IMG/VR virus record: IMGVR_UViG_3300009168_000041
Span: 23,601-87,600 of that record
DNA length: 64,000 nucleotides
Direction: 5' to 3' (one strand)
Origin: a virus
Position numbers and translations under genes: made by a program. The notes under the pieces were generated by a model. It saw only the letters and a program-made list of their open reading frames with translations. It had not been told where the DNA came from and did not search any database. Within the stretch, counting starts at the first letter, position 1. Each line of letters begins with the position of its first letter. Below are positions 32,616-41,132 of the stretch, one piece after another.

Positions 32616-33544
32616 CCCAGCCCACCACCGTTAACCGCTTCGGAATGCTCAGCACTTGGGAGGATGTCTGCCACGGCGGGCACTGCTTCTTGCTTTGCGG
32701 CGGCCCGTCGATTCACACCATCGTGCCCGATAAGTCGGTGCTTCAGCATCGCGGCATTGTGACCTTCGCGTTCAACAATGTAGCGGCCTTGGTTCGGCCT
32801 AACTTCTGGACATACGGCGACTCGACCCGCAAGTTTCACGACGCGATATGGAAAGACCCGGGGATTATCAAGTTCGTTCCCTACCCGAAAATGGACAACA
32901 AGGTGCGGGAAAAGCGGCCCGACGCCGGCTTCGTTGAGACGGAGCTTCGCCCGCGTCAGTGCCCGGGGATCGTGGGCATTTCCCGCAACTCGGATATGAA
33001 TCCCGAGGGGTACTTGACGGAAGACACAATCAATTGGGGCGTCGGGGCCGATTCTCTGGTCAGACGGCTTACCCCCTGGTTGAAAGAAAACTTGAAGTTG
33101 CCGGACGACCAGCTAAAGTGGAAGCACGTCCGCCCGCTCATCGACAGCGGCCGGGTGCCGTCGGACGTGTTCCATTCGCTCTGTCCGTATCCCAAAGTGC
33201 TCTCGACGATGTTCCAAGCGGTGCGGCTGGTGTACTTCCTCGGATTCCGCGTGTGTTACTTGCTCGGGGCCGACTTCTCGATGGGCCAAGAGCAGCACTA
33301 CGCATTCGATGAGACGGGCAACCCTGGCACGGTGCGCGGAAACAACGGCTCGTACCCGAAGATTAACGAGATTTTCGGCGTACTTCGGCCGCACTTTGAC
33401 GCGGCGAATTTCCAGGTGTTCAACTGCAATCCTCGCTCGCAACTGATGGCGTTCGATTACATCGACTTCGCGGACGCCTACGGGTGGGCGACGGAACTGA
33501 TGCCGAAGAGCATAGATACGAGTGGGTGGTATGAGAAAGACTGA
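32612..33544 (+). CDS. DUF115/GT42-like transferase candidate
   Basis: 310 aa, TTG start (ggggagg ribosome-binding site, TTGA overlap). FLLCGGPSIHTI near residue 30 resembles the nucleotide-binding opening of DUF115 and GT42 sialyltransferase-type proteins (GNGPS). Later comes FLGFRVCYLLGADFSMG, the conserved GAD segment. Directly coupled to the CMP-sugar synthetase, so transfer of a CMP-activated sugar is a reasonable inference. Confidence 0.58.
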   Translation: MTQPTTVNRFGMLSTWEDVCHGGHCFLLCGGPSIHTIVPDKSVLQHRGIVTFAFNNVAALVRPNFWTYGDSTRKFHDAIWKDPGIIKFVPYPKMDNKVREKRPDAGFVETELRPRQCPGIVGISRNSDMNPEGYLTEDTINWGVGADSLVRRLTPWLKENLKLPDDQLKWKHVRPLIDSGRVPSDVFHSLCPYPKVLSTMFQAVRLVYFLGFRVCYLLGADFSMGQEQHYAFDETGNPGTVRGNNGSYPKINEIFGVLRPHFDAANFQVFNCNPRSQLMAFDYIDFADAYGWATELMPKSIDTSGWYEKD

Positions 33545-33728
33545 CTGGCTTGATGTTGCTACATCGTTAGCTAACGCTATTCTGAGCGGCAAAGTAGCCA
33601 TACAGATTGAGACGTATGACTGTCTTGAGCCGCTCTCACCAGAGGAAAGCAAAAAATTCAGCGTCTCAAATAGACAACGGCGGGGATGGATATTTCGATG
33701 CATCACAATGGAGCCGAAAGAAGGCTGA
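33531..33728 (+). CDS. Small unknown protein
   Basis: 65 aa from the ATG at 33531, overlapping the previous gene by 14 nt. MRKTDWLDVATSLANAIL is helical, the rest polar. No family recognised. Confidence 0.45.
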   Translation: MRKTDWLDVATSLANAILSGKVAIQIETYDCLEPLSPEESKKFSVSNRQRRGWIFRCITMEPKEG

Positions 33729-33765
33729 CATGGATGAAACAGAACTAAGATAAGCCAATTCTACA

Positions 33766-34011
33766 ATGCCCAAAGCCACGCAACACGTCTTCGATCGCTT
33801 TCTAAAAGCAACACAGGCCGCTAACTTTTGTCTCACGAAGACACCCGTGGCTGGTTCGTTGAAGGGCGTCATTTACGAAACACGCCTGATAGTGAAATGG
33901 ACTTCCTGGCACCATGATGGATTGCAGTGTAAACATGAGTACGTTATATCTGGCAAGTCGCCAGTAGACGTACTACAGCGATACCTCGACGAACCGAAAG
34001 GAACCCTATGA
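33766..34011 (+). CDS. Small unknown protein
   Basis: 81 aa, with a helical start and a beta-type centre (YETRLIVKWTSWHHDGLQ). Overlaps the next gene by 4 nt (ATGA). Not recognised. Confidence 0.45.
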   Translation: MPKATQHVFDRFLKATQAANFCLTKTPVAGSLKGVIYETRLIVKWTSWHHDGLQCKHEYVISGKSPVDVLQRYLDEPKGTL

Positions 34012-34532
34012 CCGACGAATTTTCCCCGCGCTCGACGACTACCAGCGACTTCTCGCAACCGCTCAAGGAAGCCGTCCAGGACGCCATTGCTGACGGTCTT
34101 CTCCAGCCGAAGACACTCACCACATTCGAGCCGGCATCCGACCCCGTGGCCGCGGCCCACGGTGCTAAGAAATTCCAGCCGCACTTTGCCGACGCCGAGG
34201 TGCAGGCCGCGCTCGATAAGGCCGCCGTTGCGGGAATGTGGTATGTCGCGATCCATTTCATCGCGTCCAAGGAACAGTCGCAACCGGACGGTACGACGCG
34301 GCTCGTGCGAACACTCAATCACTTTTTCAAGCCGAGCGACCGGTTCCCGAACATGGAAAACTTTCACGACGGCGAGACGGGCCGCGACGATCCGGCGATT
34401 GCTCACTGCGCCGTCAAATGCATGGAAGACGCCAAGAAGCGGCTCGCGGCCATGCGAGAGCAAGCGATTGCCGGGCTGAGCGGGCTGGCGAATTTCGGGC
34501 CGAATGAACCAATTGAAGACGAGAGGGACTGA
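34008..34532 (+). CDS. Unknown phage protein
   Basis: 174 aa. The central AGMWYVAIHFIASKEQSQPDG followed by RTLNHFFKPSDRFPNM looks like a compact domain, and the C-terminus is helical. No family recognised. Confidence 0.5.
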   Translation: MTDEFSPRSTTTSDFSQPLKEAVQDAIADGLLQPKTLTTFEPASDPVAAAHGAKKFQPHFADAEVQAALDKAAVAGMWYVAIHFIASKEQSQPDGTTRLVRTLNHFFKPSDRFPNMENFHDGETGRDDPAIAHCAVKCMEDAKKRLAAMREQAIAGLSGLANFGPNEPIEDERD

Positions 34533-34577
34533 GGCGAGAAGGAGTGAGAAGAAAGAGATTGCGATGAAAGGGGCTAA

Positions 34578-34805
34578 ATGGGGCTCGAATCGCTGGAAGA
34601 GCTTCTAGGCCATCTAGTGCGTTCTGGATGCTGCTTCCGACTGGAGAAGAGGCACAACGGGCCCGGTGGTTATGAGTTAACCGCTATGCGGACTAGCGAC
34701 GATATTGAGCCCGTGTTAGTTCTGGATGTACGAGCCGGCACGCTTGATGGGCTGGTGTTGGCGGCGGACAGCGAATTGAATGGAGGAACGGGCGAAACCC
34801 GATGA
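34578..34805 (+). CDS. Small unknown protein
   Basis: 75 aa, MGLESLEELLGHLVRSG onward. Helix followed by beta strands (PVLVLDVRAGTLDGLVLAAD). Not recognised. Confidence 0.45.
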   Translation: MGLESLEELLGHLVRSGCCFRLEKRHNGPGGYELTAMRTSDDIEPVLVLDVRAGTLDGLVLAADSELNGGTGETR

Positions 34806-34814
34806 GCTACAGTA

Positions 34815-35069
34815 ATGCCTGACTTTACCACGTTCGACGACCTCATGCGTTTTTGGGAAGATCGGCGATGGATCGTCGATATCGGCCACGACCGCGAGTA
34901 TGGATGGTGCCTAGATGTGCTTACTAGCGATCACCACGGGGCTCCAGAAGTACACGTATGCGACGTAGGTGGTCTGGATGAAGATGTGTTGCATTTTGAC
35001 GAATTGATCGCAGAGGCACGCAAGCAAACGCTAGCATATCTTGCCAAGGTGGAATCTGGCGATGCCTGA
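34815..35069 (+). CDS. Small unknown protein
   Basis: 84 aa, acidic, with DLMRFWEDRRWIVDIGHD at the N-terminus. Overlaps the cupin gene start. Not recognised. Confidence 0.45.
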   Translation: MPDFTTFDDLMRFWEDRRWIVDIGHDREYGWCLDVLTSDHHGAPEVHVCDVGGLDEDVLHFDELIAEARKQTLAYLAKVESGDA

Positions 35070-35451
35070 GTCAATACACGAGTCAATGCCTGAGTCTTCT
35101 ATCTGGGGCACTTGGGTCCGTGTCTACTGCGATGCTTGCGTAGAGCTTCGCATCCTGCAAATTCAGAAGGGCGGTTTTTCTTCGCCGCACTGCCACCACA
35201 CGAAAGCGAACGTCTTCCACGTCGCCCGGGGCCGCGTCAAGTTGCGGATGTGGGTGCAAGACGACCAGGTAGTTGAGCACCTTGCCGCGCCCGAGGGCCA
35301 ACCGCCATGCGTGCCCGCGGGCGTTATGCACCAGTTTCATGCCCTGGAAGATAGCGTCGTGTACGAGATATCCGTTGCCGAGTCGGGGCGGGTAATGGAC
35401 CCGGATGAAATTGAACGGCATGGGCCGTCGGGAGTGCAAGACAGCCAATGA
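35062..35451 (+). CDS. Cupin-domain protein
   Basis: 129 aa from the ATG at 35062. A single cupin: motif 1 HCHHTKANVFHVARGRVKL and motif 2 PPCVPAGVMHQFHAL supply the metal-binding His/Glu-type residues. Similar cupins form the C-terminal domain of mannose-6-phosphate isomerases and sugar-modifying enzymes, so a role in sugar supply fits the cassette. The N-terminal repeat MPESIHESMPESS reflects a short DNA duplication. Confidence 0.68.
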   Translation: MPESIHESMPESSIWGTWVRVYCDACVELRILQIQKGGFSSPHCHHTKANVFHVARGRVKLRMWVQDDQVVEHLAAPEGQPPCVPAGVMHQFHALEDSVVYEISVAESGRVMDPDEIERHGPSGVQDSQ

Positions 35452-35600
35452 CCAAAGACCTGAAAATCAAGGCTCTCAAAGCGAAAGTCGCCACACTATC
35501 CAGCCAACTTCGGCAGTCCGAAGCGGCTGTGCGGGCGCTGGGCCAGCAGTGCGAGGAGTTGAGGCGGCAGGCGAGGAAGTACGGGAATGGGAAAGCATGA
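35448..35600 (+). CDS. 50-aa coiled-coil protein
   Basis: MTKDLKIKALKAKVATLSSQ onward, ending ELRRQARKYGNGKA: a predicted short coiled coil. ATGA overlaps on both sides support it as a real translated gene. Confidence 0.5.
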   Translation: MTKDLKIKALKAKVATLSSQLRQSEAAVRALGQQCEELRRQARKYGNGKA

Positions 35601-35749
35601 AACGCGCCGTAGTTGAAGGGAAGTGGATCCCGCAATGTATCGAGGATGCAACATGGGGATTGATGTTCGTTTTTGTTGTTATTCCTTTTACGATTCTTGG
35701 TATTCCGTTCTGGTTTCTAGGGTGGCTTCTTCGGAAGATTTGGAGATAA
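35597..35749 (+). CDS. 50-aa single-pass membrane protein
   Basis: MKRAVVEGKWIPQCIEDATW followed by one strong membrane helix (LMFVFVVIPFTILGIPFWFL) and a basic end (RKIWR). Could be holin- or antiholin-like, but size and topology alone do not prove it. Confidence 0.5.
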   Translation: MKRAVVEGKWIPQCIEDATWGLMFVFVVIPFTILGIPFWFLGWLLRKIWR

Positions 35750-35755
35750 CAAGGA

Positions 35756-36376
35756 ATGACCGATCCTCCCCTTCAAGGTTGGGACATCCTCCACAGTCTC
35801 ATCGTCGAATTACAAACTCGCAAGGCCAAAGGCATCGCCCCAACAACGCCACTCTCACTCCCACTCACCGGGGCGGAAATTGGCGTATCCCGTGGCTGGA
35901 CGAGCGAACATCTTTTGCGGGCGTTCCCGACGTTGACACTCTACCTGATTGACTGGTGGGGTCATCCAGAAGCAACCAGCGTCTACGCCAAGAGCGGCGA
36001 CGGCCACGCAAAGCTGACGCTTGCCGAACAGCAAGAGCACCGATTGCAGGCCGAGCAGCGGACGTTATTCGCCAAGGAGCGGAGGTTCGTCTGGGCCAGT
36101 GATAGCGTCAAGGCGGCTGAGGCGATGCTGTCTGGGCATCTCGACTTCGCGTTCATCGACGGCGACCACACGTATCCAGGCGTGCGGCGGGACTTGGAGG
36201 CGTGGTATCCCAAGGTGCGGGCCGGCGGGCTCGTACTGATGCACGATATTGACCACCCGCGAGACCGACGCGGGCTGTGGGGCGTCCGTAAGGCGGCCGA
36301 AGAATTCTGTCAGGAACGTGGGGTGACGCTGACAGTTAACAGCAAGGCGACGCTAGGGTGGTTTTGGAAAGGTTGA
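35756..36376 (+). CDS. Class I SAM methyltransferase (Methyltransf_24 type), second copy
   Basis: 206 aa. GAEIGVSRGWTSEHLLRAFP (motif I), TLYLIDWWG, FAFIDGDHTYPGVRRDLEAW and GGLVLMHDIDH. Paralogue of 9140-9721, so each cassette has one. Probable sugar O-methyltransferase. Confidence 0.78.
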   Translation: MTDPPLQGWDILHSLIVELQTRKAKGIAPTTPLSLPLTGAEIGVSRGWTSEHLLRAFPTLTLYLIDWWGHPEATSVYAKSGDGHAKLTLAEQQEHRLQAEQRTLFAKERRFVWASDSVKAAEAMLSGHLDFAFIDGDHTYPGVRRDLEAWYPKVRAGGLVLMHDIDHPRDRRGLWGVRKAAEEFCQERGVTLTVNSKATLGWFWKG

Positions 36377-36393
36377 AAAGGCACACAAGAACA

Positions 36394-37179
36394 ATGGCAA
36401 TACTCACCCCTCCCCCCTTCACTACCGTCGTGGCCGTTGACATGGCCCACTTCCAGGAATTCCGCCTCGCGTCCCAAACGTGGCGAAAGAACCGGCCGGA
36501 AATGTGGACAAACCCCATGCTCATCTTCGCCGATACCAGTCTCCGCGGCGAGTCCATTGGCTGGTGGGCCCGCAAGTTGCACCAGGCGTGCGACCACCCG
36601 GCCCTTCGCGTTGTCGGCTGGCCGGACGTGAAGCCGCTGCCAGGGCAGCCGGATGCAAGCCAGCGGCACCGGATGCTGTCGGTGTTTGTGTATGGGGTTG
36701 CCGAGGAAGTGAAGACGGCATACTTTCTCAAGATCGACACTGATACCCTCTGTATCAAGTCCGAAAACCGCTGGCACGAAAACTGGTGGAATGAGACTAA
36801 CCCTTTTGTTTTCGTCACGAGCGCATGGGGGTACTCGAAAAGTATCGACCGGTGGCACCGGCTAAAGGCGTGGGGCGCCACGGTGCCGCAGTTGCGGGAC
36901 TTGCCGGAAGTCGAGGGCGAAGAGAATCCACTTAAGGACCACGTTCGCCACGGCCGAATTATCAGCTTCTTCTTCTGGGGTCAGACGGAGTTTATGCGCG
37001 AACTGGAGAAGTTGGCCCCGGGACCGCTCATGCCGATCGACAGCCAGGATGGGTTTGTGTGGTACTGCGCTAAGCGGCTGGGGCGGAGGTTTGCGGCGGT
37101 GCGCATAAAGAAATTTGGTCTTTTCCACGGGGCGCGTGGAATGGAAAAGCGGGTGAAGGCGATAATGGAGGAGAAGTGA
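36394..37179 (+). CDS. GT-A fold glycosyltransferase-like protein
   Basis: 261 aa from the ATG at 36394. VVAVDMAHFQEFRLASQTWRK opens a Rossmann-like half. AYFLKIDTDTLCIKSENRW has a DxD-type IDTDT. SFFFWGQTEFMRELEKLAP then SQDGFVWYCAKRLG follow. Not a member of the six-copy family, but the DxD context and the cassette suggest a glycosyltransferase. Confidence 0.6.
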   Translation: MAILTPPPFTTVVAVDMAHFQEFRLASQTWRKNRPEMWTNPMLIFADTSLRGESIGWWARKLHQACDHPALRVVGWPDVKPLPGQPDASQRHRMLSVFVYGVAEEVKTAYFLKIDTDTLCIKSENRWHENWWNETNPFVFVTSAWGYSKSIDRWHRLKAWGATVPQLRDLPEVEGEENPLKDHVRHGRIISFFFWGQTEFMRELEKLAPGPLMPIDSQDGFVWYCAKRLGRRFAAVRIKKFGLFHGARGMEKRVKAIMEEK

Positions 37180-37180
37180 T

Positions 37181-37417
37181 ATGGCACAGCTTGGCGATAT
37201 GGTAGTGGCGGAAATCACGGTTCAGAAAGTAAGTGTCAAGGCCGCCTCGTTCGTTTTGGAACTAGACGGGCTCAAGGTTGTTCGCATGGAGTTAGATGGG
37301 CATCCACTGACTGACTTGACAACTCTATCGCTTCATGTGGATTGGGAGTCTGCCGTTCAGCCGATACTATGCACGACCGTACCGCGGCTGCAACTTGAGC
37401 GGCTATTGATGAAGTAG
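37181..37417 (+). CDS. Small unknown protein
   Basis: 78 aa, beta-type sequence (MVVAEITVQKVSVKAASFVL). Two nt after the previous stop. Not recognised. Confidence 0.45.
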   Translation: MAQLGDMVVAEITVQKVSVKAASFVLELDGLKVVRMELDGHPLTDLTTLSLHVDWESAVQPILCTTVPRLQLERLLMK

Positions 37418-37445
37418 ACGCAGGCGATTGTCGTGGAGAAGTGAC

Positions 37446-37703
37446 ATGGCCAAGTACCGCCACAAGCCGCTCATTGTAGAAGCCGAGCAGTGGTTTCCAG
37501 ACAAGCCGCATGACCTTGTGTTGTATCCGGTCGTTCAGTGGGATGGATGCCCAAGCCTGGATGACGACGAAGGGTTGTTTATGTGTACGGGGCTCACTCC
37601 GGGAGAGATCGTTCATCCCGGAGACTGGATTGTCACAGACAGAGACGGCTTTCATTCGTTGTATTGGGAGGCACATTTCGAGAACTGCTATGAACCAGTT
37701 TGA
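37446..37703 (+). CDS. Conserved small phage protein (YRHKPLIVEAEQW type)
   Basis: 85 aa. Starts KYRHKPLIVEAEQWFPDKP and ends VHPGDWIVTDRDGFHSLYWE then FENCYEPV, matching a widespread small phage protein of unknown function (typically YRKKPVVIEA ... PGDYIIKG ... FEATYEPV). Confidence 0.68.
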   Translation: MAKYRHKPLIVEAEQWFPDKPHDLVLYPVVQWDGCPSLDDDEGLFMCTGLTPGEIVHPGDWIVTDRDGFHSLYWEAHFENCYEPV

Positions 37704-38562
37704 TCGCTCCATCATTCCCGCAAGTCTTACGGATATGCGTGGCATCACCTACCTTGCCCTCGGCCGACGCATTCCCGCCGTGCTCGCCGTCAGTCTCCGC
37801 ACGCTCCGCCGGCACTGGCAAGGGCCCGTGACGCTCTTTGTCGATGACGCCGCCGCCCCATTCGTCGCCCGTATTGCCGCCGACTGCGACCCTCCGATAT
37901 GTGTCGTCAATTACAACCCGCCGCCGTATCGGGCCTATACCGTCAAGCCACACCTGCCGCAACTATCGCACTACGACTACACGATCCAAGTGGACGCCGA
38001 CACCCTCTGGATGAAATCGCCACAACAGCTATTCGACTTGTTGAAGCCGGGGCTAACTATCGTGACGAAATTCTCTGGTTGGCTGACCACTGGCAACCGA
38101 ATGCGAGGCCGAATCGAGGAGTGGTGGACAAAGGACCGTCAGAAGGTTGAAGCGTGTCTTGCGAAGCCGTGGCCGGCACTCAACACGGGCGTGGTCGCCT
38201 TCCACAAGGGGGCCAAAGTGGCGTGTGAAGTGTGGCTAGAAGAGACAATGAAAAACCCGAAGCAGTTCATCTCTGACGAAATTGCCGCGAATTTGCTGGT
38301 GCCGTTCTATGGGCCGAACGAACTGCTTGTGGTTAGCGACCGCTTCAACCGCTCGCCGAAATTTCCCGGCGGCAGTGACACGCCGATGTTGTACCACCAG
38401 CATGGCCAGAAGCATACGAAGGATCCGAAGATGCGGGCCGTGTGGCTGCCTGAGTTCACGGCGATGTACCGCGAGAACTGGGGCAGCGTCCGCGATTGGC
38501 TGCCGCTGTGTGCGGACAAGAGGCTGCACGAGTGGCTGAGAGAGAATCCGGCGAAGGAATGA
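37690..38562 (+). CDS. Glycosyltransferase family 8-like protein
   Basis: 290 aa from the ATG at 37690, 14 nt inside the previous gene. RGITYLALGRRIPAVLAVSL, then HYDYTIQVDADTLWMKSPQQ with a DxD (VDADT), and ALNTGVVAFHKGAKVACEVW (the LNTGV box typical of GT8-like enzymes). Late GGSDTPMLYHQHGQ supplies further His. It transfers an NDP-sugar; the acceptor is unknown. Confidence 0.7.
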   Translation: MNQFDRSIIPASLTDMRGITYLALGRRIPAVLAVSLRTLRRHWQGPVTLFVDDAAAPFVARIAADCDPPICVVNYNPPPYRAYTVKPHLPQLSHYDYTIQVDADTLWMKSPQQLFDLLKPGLTIVTKFSGWLTTGNRMRGRIEEWWTKDRQKVEACLAKPWPALNTGVVAFHKGAKVACEVWLEETMKNPKQFISDEIAANLLVPFYGPNELLVVSDRFNRSPKFPGGSDTPMLYHQHGQKHTKDPKMRAVWLPEFTAMYRENWGSVRDWLPLCADKRLHEWLRENPAKE

Positions 38563-39251
38563 CTTGGATTTGTCCACAATGTGGAGTCATTCAGCCTGGC
38601 GATGGCCGTATGCGCCGCATTGTCTCTTTATCGCCGTGGTTGAACTACCAATATTATCATGAATCACCGGCATGGATTTGCCAAGAGTGCGATATAGACA
38701 ATCACACAGTTCTTAACAAGCATGATCCGTTTTCTTACCATGCTTGTGGGTATATCTACCTCATTCAAGCACAATTGTCGTCTGTTTCACGACGACTCAA
38801 GATTGGACATGTTCAAGATAGTGATGGTGCCAAGAAACGGCTAAGTCAACTGCAAGTCGGATGCCCCGTTCTCTTAAAGATTTTGAGCGTTTTCCCTGGA
38901 GGTGTTGAAGAGGAAAAGAGATTACACAAAGTCTTTCGGCCATATCACGAGCGTGGGGAGTGGTTTAAGCTCGTTGGTCCCGTTATCGCATTTCGTAATT
39001 CCGCCCAAAAGTATTACGAGGCATGGCAGAATGCACCTTGTGTTACAGAACAGCAACAAAGTAAGCGGTCCTATTTTGCATGGGCGTTTTCTAAGTATCC
39101 GGATACGCGCTGGCATATTCCGAGACCTGAAGCCACGTCAAGACTAACGCAGACGCGGGGCCTGCCATTGTCGGCGGTGCAGGAGGAAAATGAAAACATG
39201 AAACACGAGTGGCTGAGAGAGAACCCGATAGATGTAGAGGCGGCAACGTGA
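38559..39251 (+). CDS. GIY-YIG (T5orf172-type) nuclease-like protein
   Basis: 230 aa. An N-terminal zinc ribbon (WICPQCGVI and WICQECDI) precedes a T5orf172-type GIY-YIG domain: GYIYLIQAQ (about 62), RLKIGHVQ, KRLSQLQVGCPVLLKI and EEEKRLHKVF. The AT-rich composition, unlike its GC-rich neighbours, suggests recent transfer, as for homing-type nucleases. Its C-terminus (HEWLRENP) repeats the end of the preceding glycosyltransferase. Confidence 0.68.
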   Translation: MTWICPQCGVIQPGDGRMRRIVSLSPWLNYQYYHESPAWICQECDIDNHTVLNKHDPFSYHACGYIYLIQAQLSSVSRRLKIGHVQDSDGAKKRLSQLQVGCPVLLKILSVFPGGVEEEKRLHKVFRPYHERGEWFKLVGPVIAFRNSAQKYYEAWQNAPCVTEQQQSKRSYFAWAFSKYPDTRWHIPRPEATSRLTQTRGLPLSAVQEENENMKHEWLRENPIDVEAAT

Positions 39252-39445
39252 CATACTCCCTTTGCACCTTCTGTCCAGCGACGCCGGCCCCGCGAACTGC
39301 GCGGCGGAAGAGCGACGGGATTATCATTCCCGTGTGTGAGCATTGTTATGCGCACATTCGACGCCGAAAGGACGAGGCTTTGGAAGTGACGGGGCCGAAG
39401 TGCGGACTGCCAGAGTATCCGGGGATTGCACGAGATACGTGGTAG
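39248..39445 (+). CDS. Small zinc-binding protein
   Basis: 65 aa, GTG start. CTFCPATPAPRTARRKSDGI then PVCEHCYAHIRRRK has two CxxC pairs forming a zinc ribbon. Function unknown. Confidence 0.5.
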   Translation: MTYSLCTFCPATPAPRTARRKSDGIIIPVCEHCYAHIRRRKDEALEVTGPKCGLPEYPGIARDTW

Positions 39446-39498
39446 GTGGACAATATGACCAATGTGCCTGATGTGCCCGCATAACATGGAGCCAAAAA

Positions 39499-39774
39499 GT
39501 GAAAGGAAAACATAGACGCACCCTCACCAGGGATGACTGGATCGCCCTGGCCAATAAGGTCCGCGCAGCGACGGCCATCCTTGCCCAGATCGAACTGGAT
39601 CTGTCATCCACACTGACTGTGGCCAGCATGAAACCGTTCTACAAAGCGTTTGGCCGCGTACAGTCTCTCCGAACCCGACTCGACGCCCTGGTCGTCGTTC
39701 AGCATCGTGATTGGCCGGAAGCAAGCCGGCTGTTTTATGGGCCGGAGTGGACCTACAACGCACACTGGGGGTAA
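39499..39774 (+). CDS. Small unknown protein
   Basis: 91 aa, GTG start. Helical (DDWIALANKVRAATAILAQI), ending in an aromatic cluster. Not recognised. Confidence 0.45.
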   Translation: MKGKHRRTLTRDDWIALANKVRAATAILAQIELDLSSTLTVASMKPFYKAFGRVQSLRTRLDALVVVQHRDWPEASRLFYGPEWTYNAHWG

Positions 39775-39834
39775 CGCTGCAAAACCCACCTCACGTTCCC
39801 GCGGACAAAACCACAATGATGGTAGGTAACGGAT

Positions 39835-40038
39835 ATGACGCCCAAACAATACGATGCCATCCACGACCTCGCGTGTATCATGGTTCGCGAATCATCGACA
39901 CTCTCTACTGCCATGCGAGAAGGCGTCAAGACGTTGGTGGGAGTCGTGTTGGAATTAAGCAAACAGTGCGATAAGCTGAGTGAGAGAGTGGTGACATTGG
40001 AAGAGAAAGTATCACGCCACGATTGGGATGACGATTGA
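39835..40038 (+). CDS. Small coiled-coil protein
   Basis: 67 aa; the last half LELSKQCDKLSERVVTLEEK is a heptad-type coiled coil. Its stop overlaps the next start. Confidence 0.48.
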   Translation: MTPKQYDAIHDLACIMVRESSTLSTAMREGVKTLVGVVLELSKQCDKLSERVVTLEEKVSRHDWDDD

Positions 40039-40757
40039 TGCTGCTGCCTGACATCGAAATCGTGCCTCACGTTTGGGGCTACTCCCGCTGCCTGTGCCTG
40101 CAATTGTCTTCGCTTGTTTGCTTCCCGCCGACGTGCCGCGTGCTCTATCGCCCGTGCGTCACGGCCGAAGACGCGGCCACGATCGCCACCCTTGAGTTCT
40201 TCGGCGACAAGCTCCCGCCGACGGTCGCGATGCAACCGATTCTCATGGAACGTCGCCGGCTTATGCGGCGGTGCATCGGCCGCAACGACGCCTTTTTTTC
40301 GAGCACTGCCCCCGTACTGTGGGCCGCCGACTGCGACTATCTGATAGGGCCTGGGGATCTGGAGACGATTCTGAACGCCCTCCCGGCAGGCGTGAAGCTG
40401 GCCCATCCGCGGAAAGTCCACGCCACATCGCACCCCGTGGGAATGGCAATGATTGAATCGGTTACCAGGCCGCGGGTTGTGGATATCGACTTGTCGCAAT
40501 TCACGGAAGTCAAGCGGGTTGGTAACGCCATTGGCGGGCTGCAATTCGTCAGCGGCGAGTACGCGAGGCAGGCGGGGTATTGCCGCGATGAGTTAGGCAG
40601 CCGGCGCATGGGGCCGGCGGACAGGTGGCAGGCGACGCGCTGTGATAGAAAATTTCGGTTGAAGACGGGGGAAGACCATTTGATGAAGTTGACCGTGCTA
40701 TATCGCGTGCGGCATTCAGTGCGAAGCGAAGGGGCGAAAGAGGATGTGAGGCTGTGA
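40038..40757 (+). CDS. GT2-like glycosyltransferase candidate
   Basis: 239 aa from the ATG at 40038. VLWAADCDYLIGPGDLETIL looks like a DxD-type (ADCD) strand, and GNAIGGLQFVSGEYARQAGY resembles the GG-x-x-x-F acceptor-side segment of GT2/GT7-type enzymes. The end is Lys/Arg-rich. A weaker call than the GT8-like neighbour. Confidence 0.5.
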   Translation: MLLPDIEIVPHVWGYSRCLCLQLSSLVCFPPTCRVLYRPCVTAEDAATIATLEFFGDKLPPTVAMQPILMERRRLMRRCIGRNDAFFSSTAPVLWAADCDYLIGPGDLETILNALPAGVKLAHPRKVHATSHPVGMAMIESVTRPRVVDIDLSQFTEVKRVGNAIGGLQFVSGEYARQAGYCRDELGSRRMGPADRWQATRCDRKFRLKTGEDHLMKLTVLYRVRHSVRSEGAKEDVRL

Positions 40758-40806
40758 GCACCGGGGCGAACGATTGGCGAAACTGCCTTAACTGTCGATT
40801 GACAAA

Positions 40807-41121
40807 ATGCGATACAAGAAGAAGATAAAACTAGAAAGATGTCCAAATTGCGGCCGTCAGGATGAAGACGAAGACGATGCAATCAAGTGCTGCTATTGCG
40901 ACAAAGAAGGTTGTATCATGTGTTTCGATCCCATATATGAGGATGGTGCATTCGCGTGCAGGAAGTGCGCAGTGGATCCTGCCATAGTAGGTAACGATGA
41001 GGCATCTGACGCTCAGAAACTATTCGCCTTTTGGGCCAAGAAAGCGGGAGTGTCAGTTGACGAATGGGTAAAACATCCGAGTGATTATTACACTTACGAT
41101 GACGATGACAAGAGGGAGTGA
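40807..41121 (+). CDS. Acidic zinc-finger protein
   Basis: 104 aa. CPNCGRQDEDEDD, then CCYCDKEGCIMC and CRKCAV give a multi-Cys zinc module, followed by FAFWAKKAGVSVDEWVKHP. PHD/RING-like spacing is possible. Function unknown. Confidence 0.5.
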   Translation: MRYKKKIKLERCPNCGRQDEDEDDAIKCCYCDKEGCIMCFDPIYEDGAFACRKCAVDPAIVGNDEASDAQKLFAFWAKKAGVSVDEWVKHPSDYYTYDDDDKRE

Positions 41122-41132
41122 TACAAGCGATT

